Positions 1 to 9,914 are shown, numbered from the stretch's first letter. The stretch is DNA of 64,000 nt from Bin80 sp965209015 (GCA_965209015.1 OZ242367.1:1364001-1428000); one strand, 5' to 3'. Made by a program: numbers and translations. The notes: generated from the sequence alone by a model not told the origin.

Positions 1-46
1 CTCTACCGAATCCTTGGCCTCCGAGCGAATGAGCAGTGGAGCGTAA

Positions 47-234
47 CTGAAAATCGCACCCTCTTTGAATACATTGGTTCCTAAACGGGCGAGTATCCGA
101 ATAACGAACGATGAGATCATCGTCAAGTATCCCCGTCGATCCCACAACCCGTTACTCATGGGCGCCAACTATCATAAAACAGAGCAACCGATTCCTTGGC
201 TTGATAACAAAATTCTGAAAATTCAGTTCATGTG
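47..234 (+). pseudogene. possible 3' end of a decayed gene (transposase-like)
   Basis: An open frame from a stop at 44-46 to a TGA at 232-234 reads as plausible protein, including the stretches VPKRASIRITNDEIIVKYP and PRRSHNPLL, with no good start codon. This suggests the tail of a longer gene whose 5' part is missing or frame-broken at the window edge. The family was not recognised. A 15-base sequence 23 bases downstream (257-271) recurs at 12138-12152 and could be an IS end, which is the only reason for suggesting a transposase. Confidence 0.25.
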
Positions 235-803
235 AAAAGTCACAGCCATTTTTTCAATGGGAATTCAGGCTAATGAGAATGGTCAGAATACACTGCGAGC
301 CAACATCTCAATGAGGAATGCCATCCGAACTGCAAAATTTATGAATTATTTATGAATGTTTGTATACCTTGGGGAAAAAGTATTATGTTGCTCTACTGAG
401 AAAATCCTTTAACAACTACTTTAACATTACTACGACCTTGTACCATTAGACTTCTGACTGCTTTACTTTTCACTGCTGTTATCGTTGGGTTTGATACATC
501 ACCGGTTCCCACTTCTGAGAGATTTCAGACTTCTGAAAACTCTGTGGATAACTCTCTCTCTCCACCTGCTTCTTTGTGCTCCGATTTCCCACTTGGGATC
601 AATGGGATAGCGCTAAACCCGTCAAAAAGTCTATCCTCAGCCCCAACACATCGTGATTTCTGTGTTTTGCAATCGGGGGCTAGAGGGAGACAGAGAAGAG
701 ATTTTGATGAATGTATCGTGGAACTTGGAGATTGTGATAAAAGTTTCTATAGAAATGAGCGCGGGGATTATTTGGTTGAGTGCGGATGAGTTAGAGGTTC
801 TTC
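235..803. other. intergenic stretch, no gene seen
   Basis: About 570 bases with no frame that reads as convincing protein. Two overlapping short frames (544-789 and 653-1012) have poor composition and the second runs into the next gene, so both were discarded. The only distinctive sequence is TGGGAATTCAGGCTA at 257-271. The stretch before 804 probably carries the promoter of the GLPGLI gene, but no promoter could be picked out confidently. Confidence 0.4.
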
Positions 804-1529
804 ATGAGGCTAATTTTATTACTTTTTCCATTCTTTTTGTCTCCGGTTATAGCGTTGGGACAGGGGGGGGAGGTGCGATATTCCCATACTTTCAAGATTC
901 TCTATCCACAGGATGCAGCCAGTGCAGTGATGGAGATCGTTTCACAACAAGAAGGGGAGGATTATACCGAGGGTCCAGGGTACACAACGGTTCCGAGAAC
1001 TCTACGTTTTAATCCAGAACAATCTCTGATGTACCCATCTGAGTTCGACTCGTCTGGAGTTGGTAACCGCCCTCACATAGAGTATGTGGATACGACATTC
1101 GTGGATCTTGAGAAACGCTCCTACTCGCAATGGGTTGATTTTTATGCCGACGCATATCTGATCAAGGATCATCTTCCAGAAATATCTTGGCGTTTGACTG
1201 ACGAGGCTCGCAAATATTTGGACTATCGAGTTTTAAAAGCTACTGTTCTTTTTGATTCCTCCATTGTAGAGGCGTGGTTTTCCCCTGACATTCCTGTTCC
1301 AGCTGGTCCAGGATTGTATAACGGCCTGCCAGGGCTTATTCTCATGGTAACTCATGCTGATCGGGGGGAAGTATATGCCGCTGAGTCTATAGATTTAGGC
1401 GAGCCAACCTCCCTTACAGCGCCGTCAACAGGTCGCGAAGTATCAACTGAAAGGTATAACGAAATTAAAGCCTCACAATTAGCACGTAGCAAACGTATAT
1501 ATGACATGCTAATGCGAGAACAACGGTAA
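804..1529 (+). CDS. GLPGLI family protein
   Basis: A 241-residue exported protein of the GLPGLI family, a group of unknown biochemical function found in Bacteroidota-type genomes. Residues 1-20 form a signal peptide (hydrophobic core LILLLFPFFLSPVIAL, then GQ). The family signature is clear: EAWFSPDIP at about 156-164 followed by the name-giving GLPGLI at 174-179. The start at 804 puts the signal peptide at the exact N terminus. The next gene, in the same direction 165 bases on, encodes a TonB-dependent-receptor-like outer-membrane barrel. GLPGLI genes often sit beside such barrels in this phylum, so the two may act together at the outer membrane; that link is inference. Confidence 0.88.
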   Translation: MRLILLLFPFFLSPVIALGQGGEVRYSHTFKILYPQDAASAVMEIVSQQEGEDYTEGPGYTTVPRTLRFNPEQSLMYPSEFDSSGVGNRPHIEYVDTTFVDLEKRSYSQWVDFYADAYLIKDHLPEISWRLTDEARKYLDYRVLKATVLFDSSIVEAWFSPDIPVPAGPGLYNGLPGLILMVTHADRGEVYAAESIDLGEPTSLTAPSTGREVSTERYNEIKASQLARSKRIYDMLMREQR

Positions 1530-1714
1530 AGGTTCTTCTGATTTTCGCTGAGCTTCTGTTCCGCTTAGCTGTCCTGATGGATCTGTGGATGTTGACGAAT
1601 TCCATGAAGAAGAAACTCTTTTCATGTGAAGAAAACATTTGTTTTCCGGCCATTACTCATGGTGCTTATCCTCCGCTGTGATGTTTCACACAAGTGCCTG
1701 CTTACAATCATTTA

Positions 1715-4411
1715 ATGAGGTGGGTTTCCCTGATACTCACGCTGTTCCTAAGTGAAATAGCCTACGGCCAGCTTTTTTCTGTGACAGGATCCGTCGTAGA
1801 TTCCACTGGCGGTGTACTGGTCAATGCAAGTGTCGTCGTGGTCACACAGGCCGATTCCAGTCTCATAGGATTTACTACTTCTCATCGTAAAGGTCAATTC
1901 AGGATTGGTCAACTAAAACCTGATTCTTACATCCTAAAGGTTTCGTTTTTGGGATATAAGACGCTTGAGCTGGATTTTAGCATCGTGGACAAAGATGTGG
2001 ATTTTAAAATTCTGCAGCTCTCTGGTCAGACCGAAGAACTGGAAGAGTTTACGGTTCTCGCTGAACGGTTACCCTTCATGATTCGTGGAGATACGGTTGA
2101 GTATAACGCTTTGGCATTTGTGGTACGTCCCCTAGACATGGTAGAAGATCTCCTACGCCGTCTGCCCGGAATAGATGTAGATCAATATGGGATGATTACC
2201 GCACAGGGAGAAACCGTAGAAAATGTGCTGGTTGAAGGGAGAGAGTTTTTTGGTAAGAATACAACGGTTGCGACTAAGAACCTTCCTGCGGATGCAATAG
2301 ATAAGGTTCAGGTTTATAATCGACCATCGGATCTTGCAGAATTAACAGGGGTTCCCGATGGACAGGAAGAGAAAACCATCAACCTTGAACTGACTCAAGA
2401 GGCAACCCGGGGATTCTTGGGACAGGTAACTGGTGGGCTTGGATCTGAACAAGAAGAATCAAGACGCTATTTCAGTCAAGGAACGCTCTTTAGGTTTTCA
2501 CCCCAGACACAATTTGCATTGATTGGAAGCGGAGAAAACATCAATCAGCCAGGATTCAATGTTCGCAAACTTGAAGGGCTTCTAGGAGCCGGTTCCTCCG
2601 CGGCATGGGAGCGTGGAGAGCATGGTTATTCTGAGTCAATTGGTGCAGGTCTCAATATTATGTATAAAGCTACCGATCATACGACAGCCAACATGAACTA
2701 TATTGTTGGCGACGTTGGGAACCGTAACGTAGATATTGTTTCTCGGCGTGAGTTAGTGGATACCTTTCAGACCGCGATTCGTGATGGTTCCAATCAAAAG
2801 AGCCATGATGATCTGTTACATGAAATCGGACTTAAGCTTGAGGTGAATCTGGGGGAAGGGCATGATGTGACTTTTCGTGGAAATCTTGAAAAATCAACGT
2901 CCTCCGTGATCAAAATCGGGATGCAACAACTGACAAACCCTTCGGCTATGCTGCGGAGTTCTGCAAATTCACTGTCGGACCGTTCATCAGACCAGTTGAG
3001 GGGAAACCTCGGAATTATCTGGCGAAAACGGATATCAGATCGTGGTCAAAGCCTCATTTTTGAGACCTCAGCATCTGCACAGGATCGCAGTGATAGTGAC
3101 AATTTATCAGTGGACAGGCTCCAGTATATGTCCGAACGAGTGCTATCTCAAGAAAGCCTTCATCAATTGCAAGAACAAATGAACACTTCGTTCCGGCATT
3201 CTCAGCGCTTGCAACTGCTTTATCCCCTCCATTCTGGACGGAGGTTAACTACATATCTGCAGCATACCGCGCAAAGACGGGATAATGAAAAGTTGTTCTT
3301 TGATCTTACAAGTACTTTGCCTCAAGGTATTTCATCTCTTAACGATGGTCTCTCTGAAAACCATACCAATTTGAGTTCTGGGATAAGCTATCAGTGGGAT
3401 GGTGAAGATCCGTCTTGGTTCGTTAGTATAGATCTAAAAGCTCAACACTATATCCGTAAGGGAAACACGATCTTGGCACCTCACTATACGATTAAACGTA
3501 AATCCACTCATATCCTTCCATTCGTGTTAGCGAAGAGAGAACTCGGACGGATTGGTACATTGAACTTTGTTTATCGAACCCGCACATTTGAACCTACAAC
3601 CCGACAGTTACAGCCCTTTGTGGATAATAGTAACTCACTCCGAATCTACCGAGGAAATCCTGCACTTACACCTGAATATCACCATGATTTGAACCTTAAG
3701 TACAGTCTCTACCAAAGCTATTCCGGCCTGAATCTGAGTGTAGATACGGGACTCTCTTACGTATACAATAGCATTGTACGAGTACGGACTATTGACACAC
3801 AGTTACGCCAACATATCTCTGAGATCAATGGTAAGGGTATTTGGTCTGGGGATACAGGACTTCGGATCGGCAGGTTCATTTCAAGCATTAGTATGGATTG
3901 GACAATCCGTGGGAGGATGAATCTTGATCGGAGAATTGAATCAATTAATGGATCAGAAAATACCGCTCGTATTTGGCGCAATAGTTTAGGGTTGGACTTA
4001 AACTATTACCGCGGAGATCTCCTTGAGGTTACCACCAGCGGGAGGTTTTTTTGGGATCAGGTTAAATACTCGCTCAATGAAGAGCTAAACCAAAACTATA
4101 TCACGGGTAGATTTACGACTGGTATAAGTGGATATCTTCGCAAGAGTTGGAAGATGGAGGTTAGTTTTCAATATGAAATAGTGGATCAAGGCACGTTTTG
4201 CAATAGTCAAAACGTCGGTGTCTTGAACGTGTCTATGTCAAGATTTATGTTAGGAGGAAGAGGAAATATACGCCTCGAAATCAATGATATGTTAAACCAG
4301 AACCAGAGAGTTTTACGGACCAATGGAGCTACATATACCCAGCAAATACGAACTGAATCTCTGGGACGATATCTAATGTTAAAATTCACATATAAGCCCA
4401 AATTAATGTGA
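1715..4411 (+). CDS. TonB-dependent-receptor-like outer membrane beta-barrel protein with CarboxypepD_reg domain
   Basis: A secreted outer-membrane protein of about 898 residues. The ATG at 1715 gives a proper signal peptide (MRWVSLILTLFLSEIAYGQ); an in-frame GTG at 1694 would add seven residues in front of it and is less likely. Order of parts: signal peptide, a carboxypeptidase-regulatory-like beta-sandwich at about 22-105 (FSVTGSVVDSTGGVLVNASV), a plug-like region at about 115-225 (LPGIDVDQYG, DAIDKVQVYN), then a long beta-barrel with many aromatic/polar alternations to the C terminus. It resembles the outer-membrane beta-barrel proteins encoded next to GLPGLI genes rather than SusC. Substrate is unknown. 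Confidence 0.82.
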   Translation: MRWVSLILTLFLSEIAYGQLFSVTGSVVDSTGGVLVNASVVVVTQADSSLIGFTTSHRKGQFRIGQLKPDSYILKVSFLGYKTLELDFSIVDKDVDFKILQLSGQTEELEEFTVLAERLPFMIRGDTVEYNALAFVVRPLDMVEDLLRRLPGIDVDQYGMITAQGETVENVLVEGREFFGKNTTVATKNLPADAIDKVQVYNRPSDLAELTGVPDGQEEKTINLELTQEATRGFLGQVTGGLGSEQEESRRYFSQGTLFRFSPQTQFALIGSGENINQPGFNVRKLEGLLGAGSSAAWERGEHGYSESIGAGLNIMYKATDHTTANMNYIVGDVGNRNVDIVSRRELVDTFQTAIRDGSNQKSHDDLLHEIGLKLEVNLGEGHDVTFRGNLEKSTSSVIKIGMQQLTNPSAMLRSSANSLSDRSSDQLRGNLGIIWRKRISDRGQSLIFETSASAQDRSDSDNLSVDRLQYMSERVLSQESLHQLQEQMNTSFRHSQRLQLLYPLHSGRRLTTYLQHTAQRRDNEKLFFDLTSTLPQGISSLNDGLSENHTNLSSGISYQWDGEDPSWFVSIDLKAQHYIRKGNTILAPHYTIKRKSTHILPFVLAKRELGRIGTLNFVYRTRTFEPTTRQLQPFVDNSNSLRIYRGNPALTPEYHHDLNLKYSLYQSYSGLNLSVDTGLSYVYNSIVRVRTIDTQLRQHISEINGKGIWSGDTGLRIGRFISSISMDWTIRGRMNLDRRIESINGSENTARIWRNSLGLDLNYYRGDLLEVTTSGRFFWDQVKYSLNEELNQNYITGRFTTGISGYLRKSWKMEVSFQYEIVDQGTFCNSQNVGVLNVSMSRFMLGGRGNIRLEINDMLNQNQRVLRTNGATYTQQIRTESLGRYLMLKFTYKPKLM

Positions 4412-4463
4412 TTCATAGCTTCCATAAACTCAATATAACAGAAGATGAATAATTTGAATGGTT

Positions 4464-5003
4464 CTACCGCGAATATTGTGGCTGGAGGTCTAAGCCTCCA
4501 TGGAAAAAGAGGACCGCACTCCGGAAGTTTTTGAATTTTCTATATCCTCTTCCGACGGTTTTGACTTCTTGAATCCTGCCGTTGATTCGTTCTGCTCTGG
4601 CATTAGACTGCTCGTGGCACAGCGCATTACAAACGCCTTCTTGGTATCGTTCAAACATCTCGGCGATCCGGATGACCTCCTTTACGGCTTCTTCGTTTAA
4701 GCTTTTAAGCCATAACTTGAAGTACTTTTTTGCATCGCCGAAAGCATGGCATCGAAAGATCGCCTTAAATTCCTCTCTCCGTCTCCAGGCAATGCTAACC
4801 TGCAAGTTCAATTTCTGGATCGCCTGGAACGTATCCTCTTGCTTTGCGGTGCGGTTCGCTTCGTTTTTCAGGAGCGCGTACCGCCTATGTTTGAGTTCAT
4901 CGTGCTGCTTGACCTCGCGTCTGCGAACTTGATCGATCGCTTTGTTGAGATACTGGATCAGGTGAAAGCGATCATGGATTAGCGTCGCATTGTTCAACGA
5001 CAA
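4464..5003 (-). pseudogene. ISL3 family transposase, C-terminal fragment
   Basis: About 179 codons matching the C-terminal part of ISL3-family DDE transposases. The motif HDRFHLIQYLNKAI near the start and the closing block NARAERINGRIQEVKTVGRG followed by FRSAVLFFHGG are typical. Full-length ISL3 transposases are roughly twice as long; the N-terminal half, including the zinc-finger/HTH region and the first catalytic residues, is missing. The frame opens at a TTG just where a short direct repeat (CAACGACA, near 4996 and 5018) begins, consistent with a deletion or insertion junction. It is therefore a dead remnant. Confidence 0.82.
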
Positions 5004-5577
5004 TATAAATTACGGTCAACGACAAAACTTTTTACGGTTCCAGAAATCCAAAGTTTAACCATGGAGGAGCACATTTCATTGAGGCGGAGCAGTGAGCTGC
5101 GACGCCTCAATGAAGAGGGTAATTCCCACGATTTGGTCCATGTCTGAGCTCTCTGTTGGCCTGCTGGACACGGACAACAGCAGGCAGATTCACTTCTAAT
5201 TGTGTTCCAAGGGTTCATGTGCTGATTGGTTAGGAAGTGGGAGATTCAGGTCCTTCGCTCGCGTTTTCTTGTCGCCGTTGGGCTACTTCTAACCGATAAC
5301 TCGGCAGATGAAGCTCTAAGACCACACAATGATGCACCAATCGGTCCACGGCGGGGGAGCGTGTTTGCGATTCCGTTAGCCGCTTTTCGGTACCACCGTT
5401 AAGATTCCCGAGGGGAAATCAGTGAGGTTAGGCAGGTTGTACAACTCCGCATAGACCCTTATCATCTAGATGTCCGATTCTCGGAAGACCACTTTCATGC
5501 CCAAGTGAATCGTAGTTCATCCCAATAAAGTCAACAGTATGATGCACCCTGTAAATTTTGTTGCATAGGAGAGGTGT
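5004..5577. other. IS-scar region
   Basis: This stretch holds no intact gene. Next to the ISL3 fragment is a short direct repeat of CAACGACA flanking an AT-rich core. The minus strand from about 5417 down to 5230 keeps a recognisable IstB-like C terminus (listed separately). The rest reads as broken frames on both strands and is best explained as accumulated IS debris. Confidence 0.4.
5230..5417 (-). pseudogene. remnant of an IstB-like ATPase C terminus
   Basis: One minus-strand frame reads TESQTRSPAVDRLVHHCVV, then LELHLPSYRLEVAQRRQ, and stops at 5230-5232. The VDRLVHH...SYR pattern matches the C-terminal end of IS21-type IstB helper ATPases. Upstream of about 5417 the frame is broken, though LGMKVVFRESD in another frame near 5500 may be more of the same gene. 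The sequence differs from the two other istB copies in this window (VNNAHKIELTGES at the same place), so it comes from a different IS21 lineage. Confidence 0.42.
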
Positions 5578-5736
5578 GTGAAACTTAGTTTTCCAAACGA
5601 GACTCGTGAAATCATGAGCAGTTGTCTAAGAATCAGAAAGTCCCGTACTTTGGGGCGGGTAGTTGTCACCAAGGCTGAACGCATCAGTGGAGATGCTCAG
5701 GCTGTGAGATTCATGAACACGAAAGGTATGTGTTGA
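5578..5736 (+). CDS. small hypothetical protein (52 aa)
   Basis: A 52-codon frame starting GTG AAA CTT and ending at a TGA at 5734-5736. It is preceded by a strong ribosome-binding site, AGGAG at 5567-5571 with a six-base spacer. The product is basic and of normal composition (for example LGRVVVTKAERISGDAQAV). No family was recognised. It lies between IS debris and the 3' end of the first LRR-protease gene on the other strand, so it could also be a fragment of a lost gene that happens to retain a start. Confidence 0.35.
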   Translation: MKLSFPNETREIMSSCLRIRKSRTLGRVVVTKAERISGDAQAVRFMNTKGMC

Positions 5737-5799
5737 CTATGAAGTTTCCAGATTTATCCCATTGGACTCTCACAAAACAATTTTAGCCACGATTACTCA

Positions 5800-8700
5800 C
5801 TACCGCATCCGCACAAATTGACCGGCATGTGTATGAGTTTCCACCTCTGACTTTACATGAATTTTGTACAAATATAGGCCAGAGGGTAGGGTTGCACCCT
5901 CAAGACGAATATTCTGGTTCCAGCCAGATGTCAAATCCACCGAAGGTAGGGAAAGCACATTCCGTCCCGTTAGATCAAAAACCTCCACATTCAAAGTGGC
6001 AGACCATGGAAGGTCAACAACCAGAAGAGTGGATTCCCAGAAGGGATTGGGATAGTTTTCATGAACTGTAAATGACTCAGGAAGTCCATCCTGCTCCGAA
6101 GCGACGGGACTGAATACTTCAATATTGAATACCACGCTGACTAATGCATCAACCGCATCGGTCGCCGTGAACGTATATGGAATCGGGCTTGAAGTAACGA
6201 CCAACGGCGTTCCACTGATCGTGCGTGTTGATGAATCATACACAAGCCCGTTGGGGAGAGAGGGGGTAAGTGCATAGGTGATCGGTGGAATACCTCCTTG
6301 GGCCTCTGGTAAAATCAATGGAGTAATAGGCAGCGAACGTGGGAACGATTGATCTGCGATATCAACAACGAACTGTAATCCTCCACATGTAGGTCCGCGG
6401 TGATTCGGAATACTTCTCAGCCACATTTGAAACTCATCGTCGGCGGGAGCACAAAGACTTTGCCCCTCATAATGAAATACTATCAAGTTATCCAATTGCA
6501 TAAAGCTTCGGGGAATCTGTCCAGTGAAATCATTTCCACTTAGGAGTAGACTTCCCAGACTGGAAAGGTTGCCAAGTTCAGATGGAATCGGCCCAGAAAG
6601 AGAATTGTCTGACAGTCCGAGAAAATCAAGCTCTTGAAGGTTTCCGAGTTCGGGGGGGATTTGTCCGGAAAGAGAATTGCTATCCAAGCGCAGCCCTCTA
6701 AGTTGTTGAAGATTGCCGAGTTCAGATGGGATTGACTCAGTGAGAGAATTGTTATTCAGGAACAGATCCTTCAGTTGTTGAAGATTCCCAAGTTCGGAGG
6801 GAATAGAACCGGTAAGGGTATTAGTATCAAGCCTTAGATTCTGAAGTTGTTGAAGGTTTCCAAGTTCGGATGGAATTGAACCTGTAAGAGAATTACTATC
6901 CAAACGCAGCCCTCTAAGTTGTTGAAGGTTTCCGAATTCAGCTGAGATGGGACCTGAGAGGGAATTGTTATACAGGAGTAGATCCCTCAGTTGTTTTAGA
7001 TTCCCAAGCTCGGATGGGATCGGTCCAGAGAGAGAATTGCTATACAGGTGGAGATCACTTAGTTGTTCAAGGTTCCCGAGTTCGGAGGGGATGGACCCAG
7101 TGAGAAGATTAAGTTCAAGGTAGAGGCCCCCCAGTTGTGCAAGGTTCCCGAGTTCGGAAGGGATTGAGCCAGAAAGGGAATTGCCAGACAAGAACAGTAC
7201 CGACAGTTGTTCAAGGTTCCCGAGTTCGGAAGGGATTGAGCCGGAAAGGGAATTATTTCTGAGAGAGAGGTTCTGCAGTTTTGGAAGGTTTCCAAGCTCG
7301 GAGGGAATCCGTCCAGTTAGCCCTTCATTCTCTGATAACTGGAGGGATTGTAAGGTCTCCAAGTTCTCAAGCTCTGGTGGTAATATCCCATTAAGATTGT
7401 TGTTTATCATATTCAATTGAGCCAAGAATCCTTCACTGAGTGAGACACCAGCCCAATTAGCGAGTTCTTCCTCGGTCGGAATTTTCGTAATATCCCAGTT
7501 ATCATTTCTGGTCCAGTTATCGCCGTCCGTCGCGAGGTAGAGTGCTTTCAAACCCTGATAGACTAATTCCAGTTGTTGGTTGATGCGAAGCGAAATCCGA
7601 TCCGCTACATCTTCAAAGTCTCCATCACGAATATGTAGGAAGAATCTTACCAACTGGTCGGGAGGGGCATTTGATGCAACCGTGAACTCAAAAGTAACTT
7701 CGGTGGAAGCACCACCAGCGAGTGGGCCGACCTCAACTTCAGAGGTGGACCACTCAAGGAATGAATAGGGCTCCTCTCCCACAAGCTCTATCTGGAGTTG
7801 ATTGGCATCGTTAAGATGGTTGATAACATCCAAGGTGATAGTCACCACATTACTAGGTTCAATAATGCGATTACCATCCTGATCCTCCCATGACCAGTTC
7901 TGGAGACGTATAGCGGGCAGAGTGGGTTCTTGAACGGCTGCCAGCGCATTGACAAATCCCCGCCCCATTTGCCCCCTGAACTCAGGGTTTTCGGCGTCAA
8001 TGTTCTCACTGGTTAACCGCACATGCTCCCGCAGTGCATCTGGAGATAGGTCTGGGAACCGCGTCTTCACCAGGGCAGCTACCCCTGCGGTCAGAGGAGA
8101 AGCAAATGATGTGCCTTCAACGTTTACATATTCGTTATTTGATCCAGTAGTAGCGATATTGACACCCGGGGCAAATACGTTGACTAGTTTCCCCCAGTTA
8201 GAAAACTCCCATCTGACACGCGTATCCTTTTCCGTGGCTCCTACCGAGAGAACACGCGGATGCCGGGCTGGATAGAAGAGAGATTCATCTATGGAGGAAT
8301 TGCTGTTCCCCGCCGCGGTGACAACCAAAGAACCCATGTCGGTAACGAGGTCAAGCGTCTCATCTAGATGCCTCACCTCTGCTTCATTTCGCTGTACTCC
8401 CCCCCAGCTGGCATTGATGATATCTGCACCATTGATCGCAGCATAAAGAATGCCTTCGTATCCTTCGCAGATTGGCATATCAGAGGACGGAGGGCATCCC
8501 ACATTAATGTGCATAAGTTCTGCATTCCAGGCTGCACCGGATACCCCCACATTGTTGTCCGTCACGGCACTGGCGGCCCCGGCAACTGCTGTTCCATGTT
8601 CAGCATTGGATGGAGTCTCCGGCAATCCAGTTGGATCACTATGATCTTCGTTGGCAAAGTTGACCCCATGTACATCATCAATGAATTCATTATTGTCGTC

Positions 8701-9327
8701 ATCTATCCCATTGTCAGGTATTTCATCTTCATTTGTCCACACATTGGCATGAAGATCCTCATGTCTCCATTCTCCTCCTCCGTCCACAATTGCGATCACC
8801 ACTTTCGGAGTACCATCAGAAGCTTTTACCTCATCCCATGCCTCTGGAAGGTTTAGAGCATTCAAATATGTCTGTTCAGAAAATTTAGGATCATTTGGAT
8901 CAGTACGCTCCCAGTCATATGGCCCCCAAGTACGATTCATGGGCACGGGTTCGGCGTAGACAATGCCGGGCGCAAGAGATAGGTCTCTGGAAACTTGTTC
9001 AGGTGTGTCATCCGCACGATATCTTACATAATACGTGCGGCGCAATGCCATCAGATTATTCCGCGTCTTGGGAGTCGGTTCTACATGATCCAGAAATGGG
9101 TACATCTGCTCAATGGTATGTACCCCATAGGCGGCTGCTTTGCGATCAAAAATCTGCAAACCTGTTATGGCTGATTTCCCATGAAAATCAACTCCTTCTT
9201 CAAACTGAACCACAACGACCTGAGGCACTACCTCTGGGACGATCTGGGCAAATACACGGGTAGCACAGAGGTGGATTACCAGAGTGAAGCCCAGCACAAG
9301 TAGTGGAAATAACTGATGGATTCTCAT
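5800..9327 (-). CDS. secreted S8 (subtilisin-like) protease with plant-type LRR array and T9SS C-terminal domain
   Basis: A 1175-residue exported serine protease. Signal peptide 1-28 (VLGFTLVIHL...FAQ). The peptidase S8 domain covers about 145-470 with the full catalytic set visible: Asp182 in IVDGGGEWRHEDL, His244 in HGTAVAG, oxyanion Asn341 in AAGNS and Ser407 in GTSFASP. Then an Ig-like region (about 475-585), and a leucine-rich-repeat region (about 590-960) with 11 consecutive 24-residue repeats of the type IPSELGNLxxLxxLxLxxNSLSG, more like plant LRR receptor ectodomains than common bacterial LRRs. A putative Ig domain follows (about 990-1075), and a C-terminal ENYPNPF...VFDLTGR domain (1089-1175) of T9SS type A. 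A longer paralogue lies at 12573-16448. The natural reading is a surface or secreted protease whose LRRs bind a target; the target is unknown. Confidence 0.9.
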   Translation of the reverse strand: MRIHQLFPLLVLGFTLVIHLCATRVFAQIVPEVVPQVVVVQFEEGVDFHGKSAITGLQIFDRKAAAYGVHTIEQMYPFLDHVEPTPKTRNNLMALRRTYYVRYRADDTPEQVSRDLSLAPGIVYAEPVPMNRTWGPYDWERTDPNDPKFSEQTYLNALNLPEAWDEVKASDGTPKVVIAIVDGGGEWRHEDLHANVWTNEDEIPDNGIDDDNNEFIDDVHGVNFANEDHSDPTGLPETPSNAEHGTAVAGAASAVTDNNVGVSGAAWNAELMHINVGCPPSSDMPICEGYEGILYAAINGADIINASWGGVQRNEAEVRHLDETLDLVTDMGSLVVTAAGNSNSSIDESLFYPARHPRVLSVGATEKDTRVRWEFSNWGKLVNVFAPGVNIATTGSNNEYVNVEGTSFASPLTAGVAALVKTRFPDLSPDALREHVRLTSENIDAENPEFRGQMGRGFVNALAAVQEPTLPAIRLQNWSWEDQDGNRIIEPSNVVTITLDVINHLNDANQLQIELVGEEPYSFLEWSTSEVEVGPLAGGASTEVTFEFTVASNAPPDQLVRFFLHIRDGDFEDVADRISLRINQQLELVYQGLKALYLATDGDNWTRNDNWDITKIPTEEELANWAGVSLSEGFLAQLNMINNNLNGILPPELENLETLQSLQLSENEGLTGRIPSELGNLPKLQNLSLRNNSLSGSIPSELGNLEQLSVLFLSGNSLSGSIPSELGNLAQLGGLYLELNLLTGSIPSELGNLEQLSDLHLYSNSLSGPIPSELGNLKQLRDLLLYNNSLSGPISAEFGNLQQLRGLRLDSNSLTGSIPSELGNLQQLQNLRLDTNTLTGSIPSELGNLQQLKDLFLNNNSLTESIPSELGNLQQLRGLRLDSNSLSGQIPPELGNLQELDFLGLSDNSLSGPIPSELGNLSSLGSLLLSGNDFTGQIPRSFMQLDNLIVFHYEGQSLCAPADDEFQMWLRSIPNHRGPTCGGLQFVVDIADQSFPRSLPITPLILPEAQGGIPPITYALTPSLPNGLVYDSSTRTISGTPLVVTSSPIPYTFTATDAVDALVSVVFNIEVFSPVASEQDGLPESFTVHENYPNPFWESTLLVVDLPWSATLNVEVFDLTGRNVLSLPSVDLTSGWNQNIRLEGATLPSGLYLYKIHVKSEVETHTHAGQFVRMR
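6490..7335 (-). repeat. 72-bp coding tandem repeat array (LRRs of first protease)
   Basis: Eleven in-phase 72-bp units, each encoding one 24-residue LRR. Units share long near-identical stretches at the DNA level, such as the part encoding IPSELGNL. This makes the array prone to gain and loss of units by recombination. Compare the 16-unit array in the paralogue. Confidence 0.85.
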
Positions 9328-9339
9328 AGGATAGGAATA

Positions 9340-9367
9340 ATCATAAATAGCATTGTGGATTGAACAA
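9340..9367 (-). promoter_or_regulatory. candidate promoter of the first LRR-protease gene
   Basis: Read on the minus strand, TTGTTC (9367-9362) and TATGAT (9345-9340) are separated by 16 bases and lie 13 bases upstream of the start codon at 9327. This resembles a -35/-10 pair, though the -10 box is close to the start codon and Bacteroidota promoters often differ from this consensus. Confidence 0.3.
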
Positions 9368-9914
9368 AAAGTTCATCTTTATTGTTCGGCGACATACGTT
9401 GAAAGAACCCTAAAATTTCTGCACACCCAGCCATTTTATTTTTTGGGTTTACAGCTTTTTAAGTGGGCAAAATTCGAGCGAGCAAGTAAGAAAATCCAAA
9501 CTAAAAGCAGACCAGAAATCGTATCGCCAGTCATTAATGCCATAGGATTCCATTTACTCAAAATACAACATGGCCTTACAGAAGAGAGCTTCTTTTGACC
9601 ATTCGTGCCCTTTTACCCGCGTTTCAGTATTCATGCGTAACTCTCTGGAAGATAAACCCGTTCTAATCCTCTGTCCACTTTGTTTTCGGAAACCTTACTT
9701 CGGCCAAGAAGGCGACGCCAATTATCAATTATGGCTCTTCGCACTTAAGAGTGGGTTAATTGATTTCGGTAGCCTTCTGGATACATATCTAACCCTCCGA
9801 GATAGAAGTAAATCGCAGTAGTGAACCGCTGTTTATTTCGGTATCCCCGGGCACACGGATCTTGACGCTTTTGATCCTACTATTGATATTTTCCGCCGGC
9901 CCATTGCTGACCTT
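9368..9914. other. intergenic stretch with no convincing gene
   Basis: About 550 bases between the upstream region of the first LRR-protease gene and the decayed istB. A plus-strand frame ending at 9821 contains CPLCFRKPYFGQEGDANYQL and could be a scrap of an old gene, but it has no recognisable family, no ribosome-binding site and poor start context. Nothing else was seen. Confidence 0.35.

Noticed and set aside
544..1012. Two overlapping short plus-strand frames before the GLPGLI gene
   Set aside because: Poor composition; the second overlaps the signal peptide region of a certain gene in another frame.
8368..8856. 162-codon plus-strand frame
   Set aside because: Antisense to the peptidase S8 domain of the first LRR protease; composition is unnatural and there is no start signal.
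9570..9821. 83-codon frame with a CPLC motif
   Set aside because: No start signal, no family and an odd N-terminal part; probably chance or a very old remnant.
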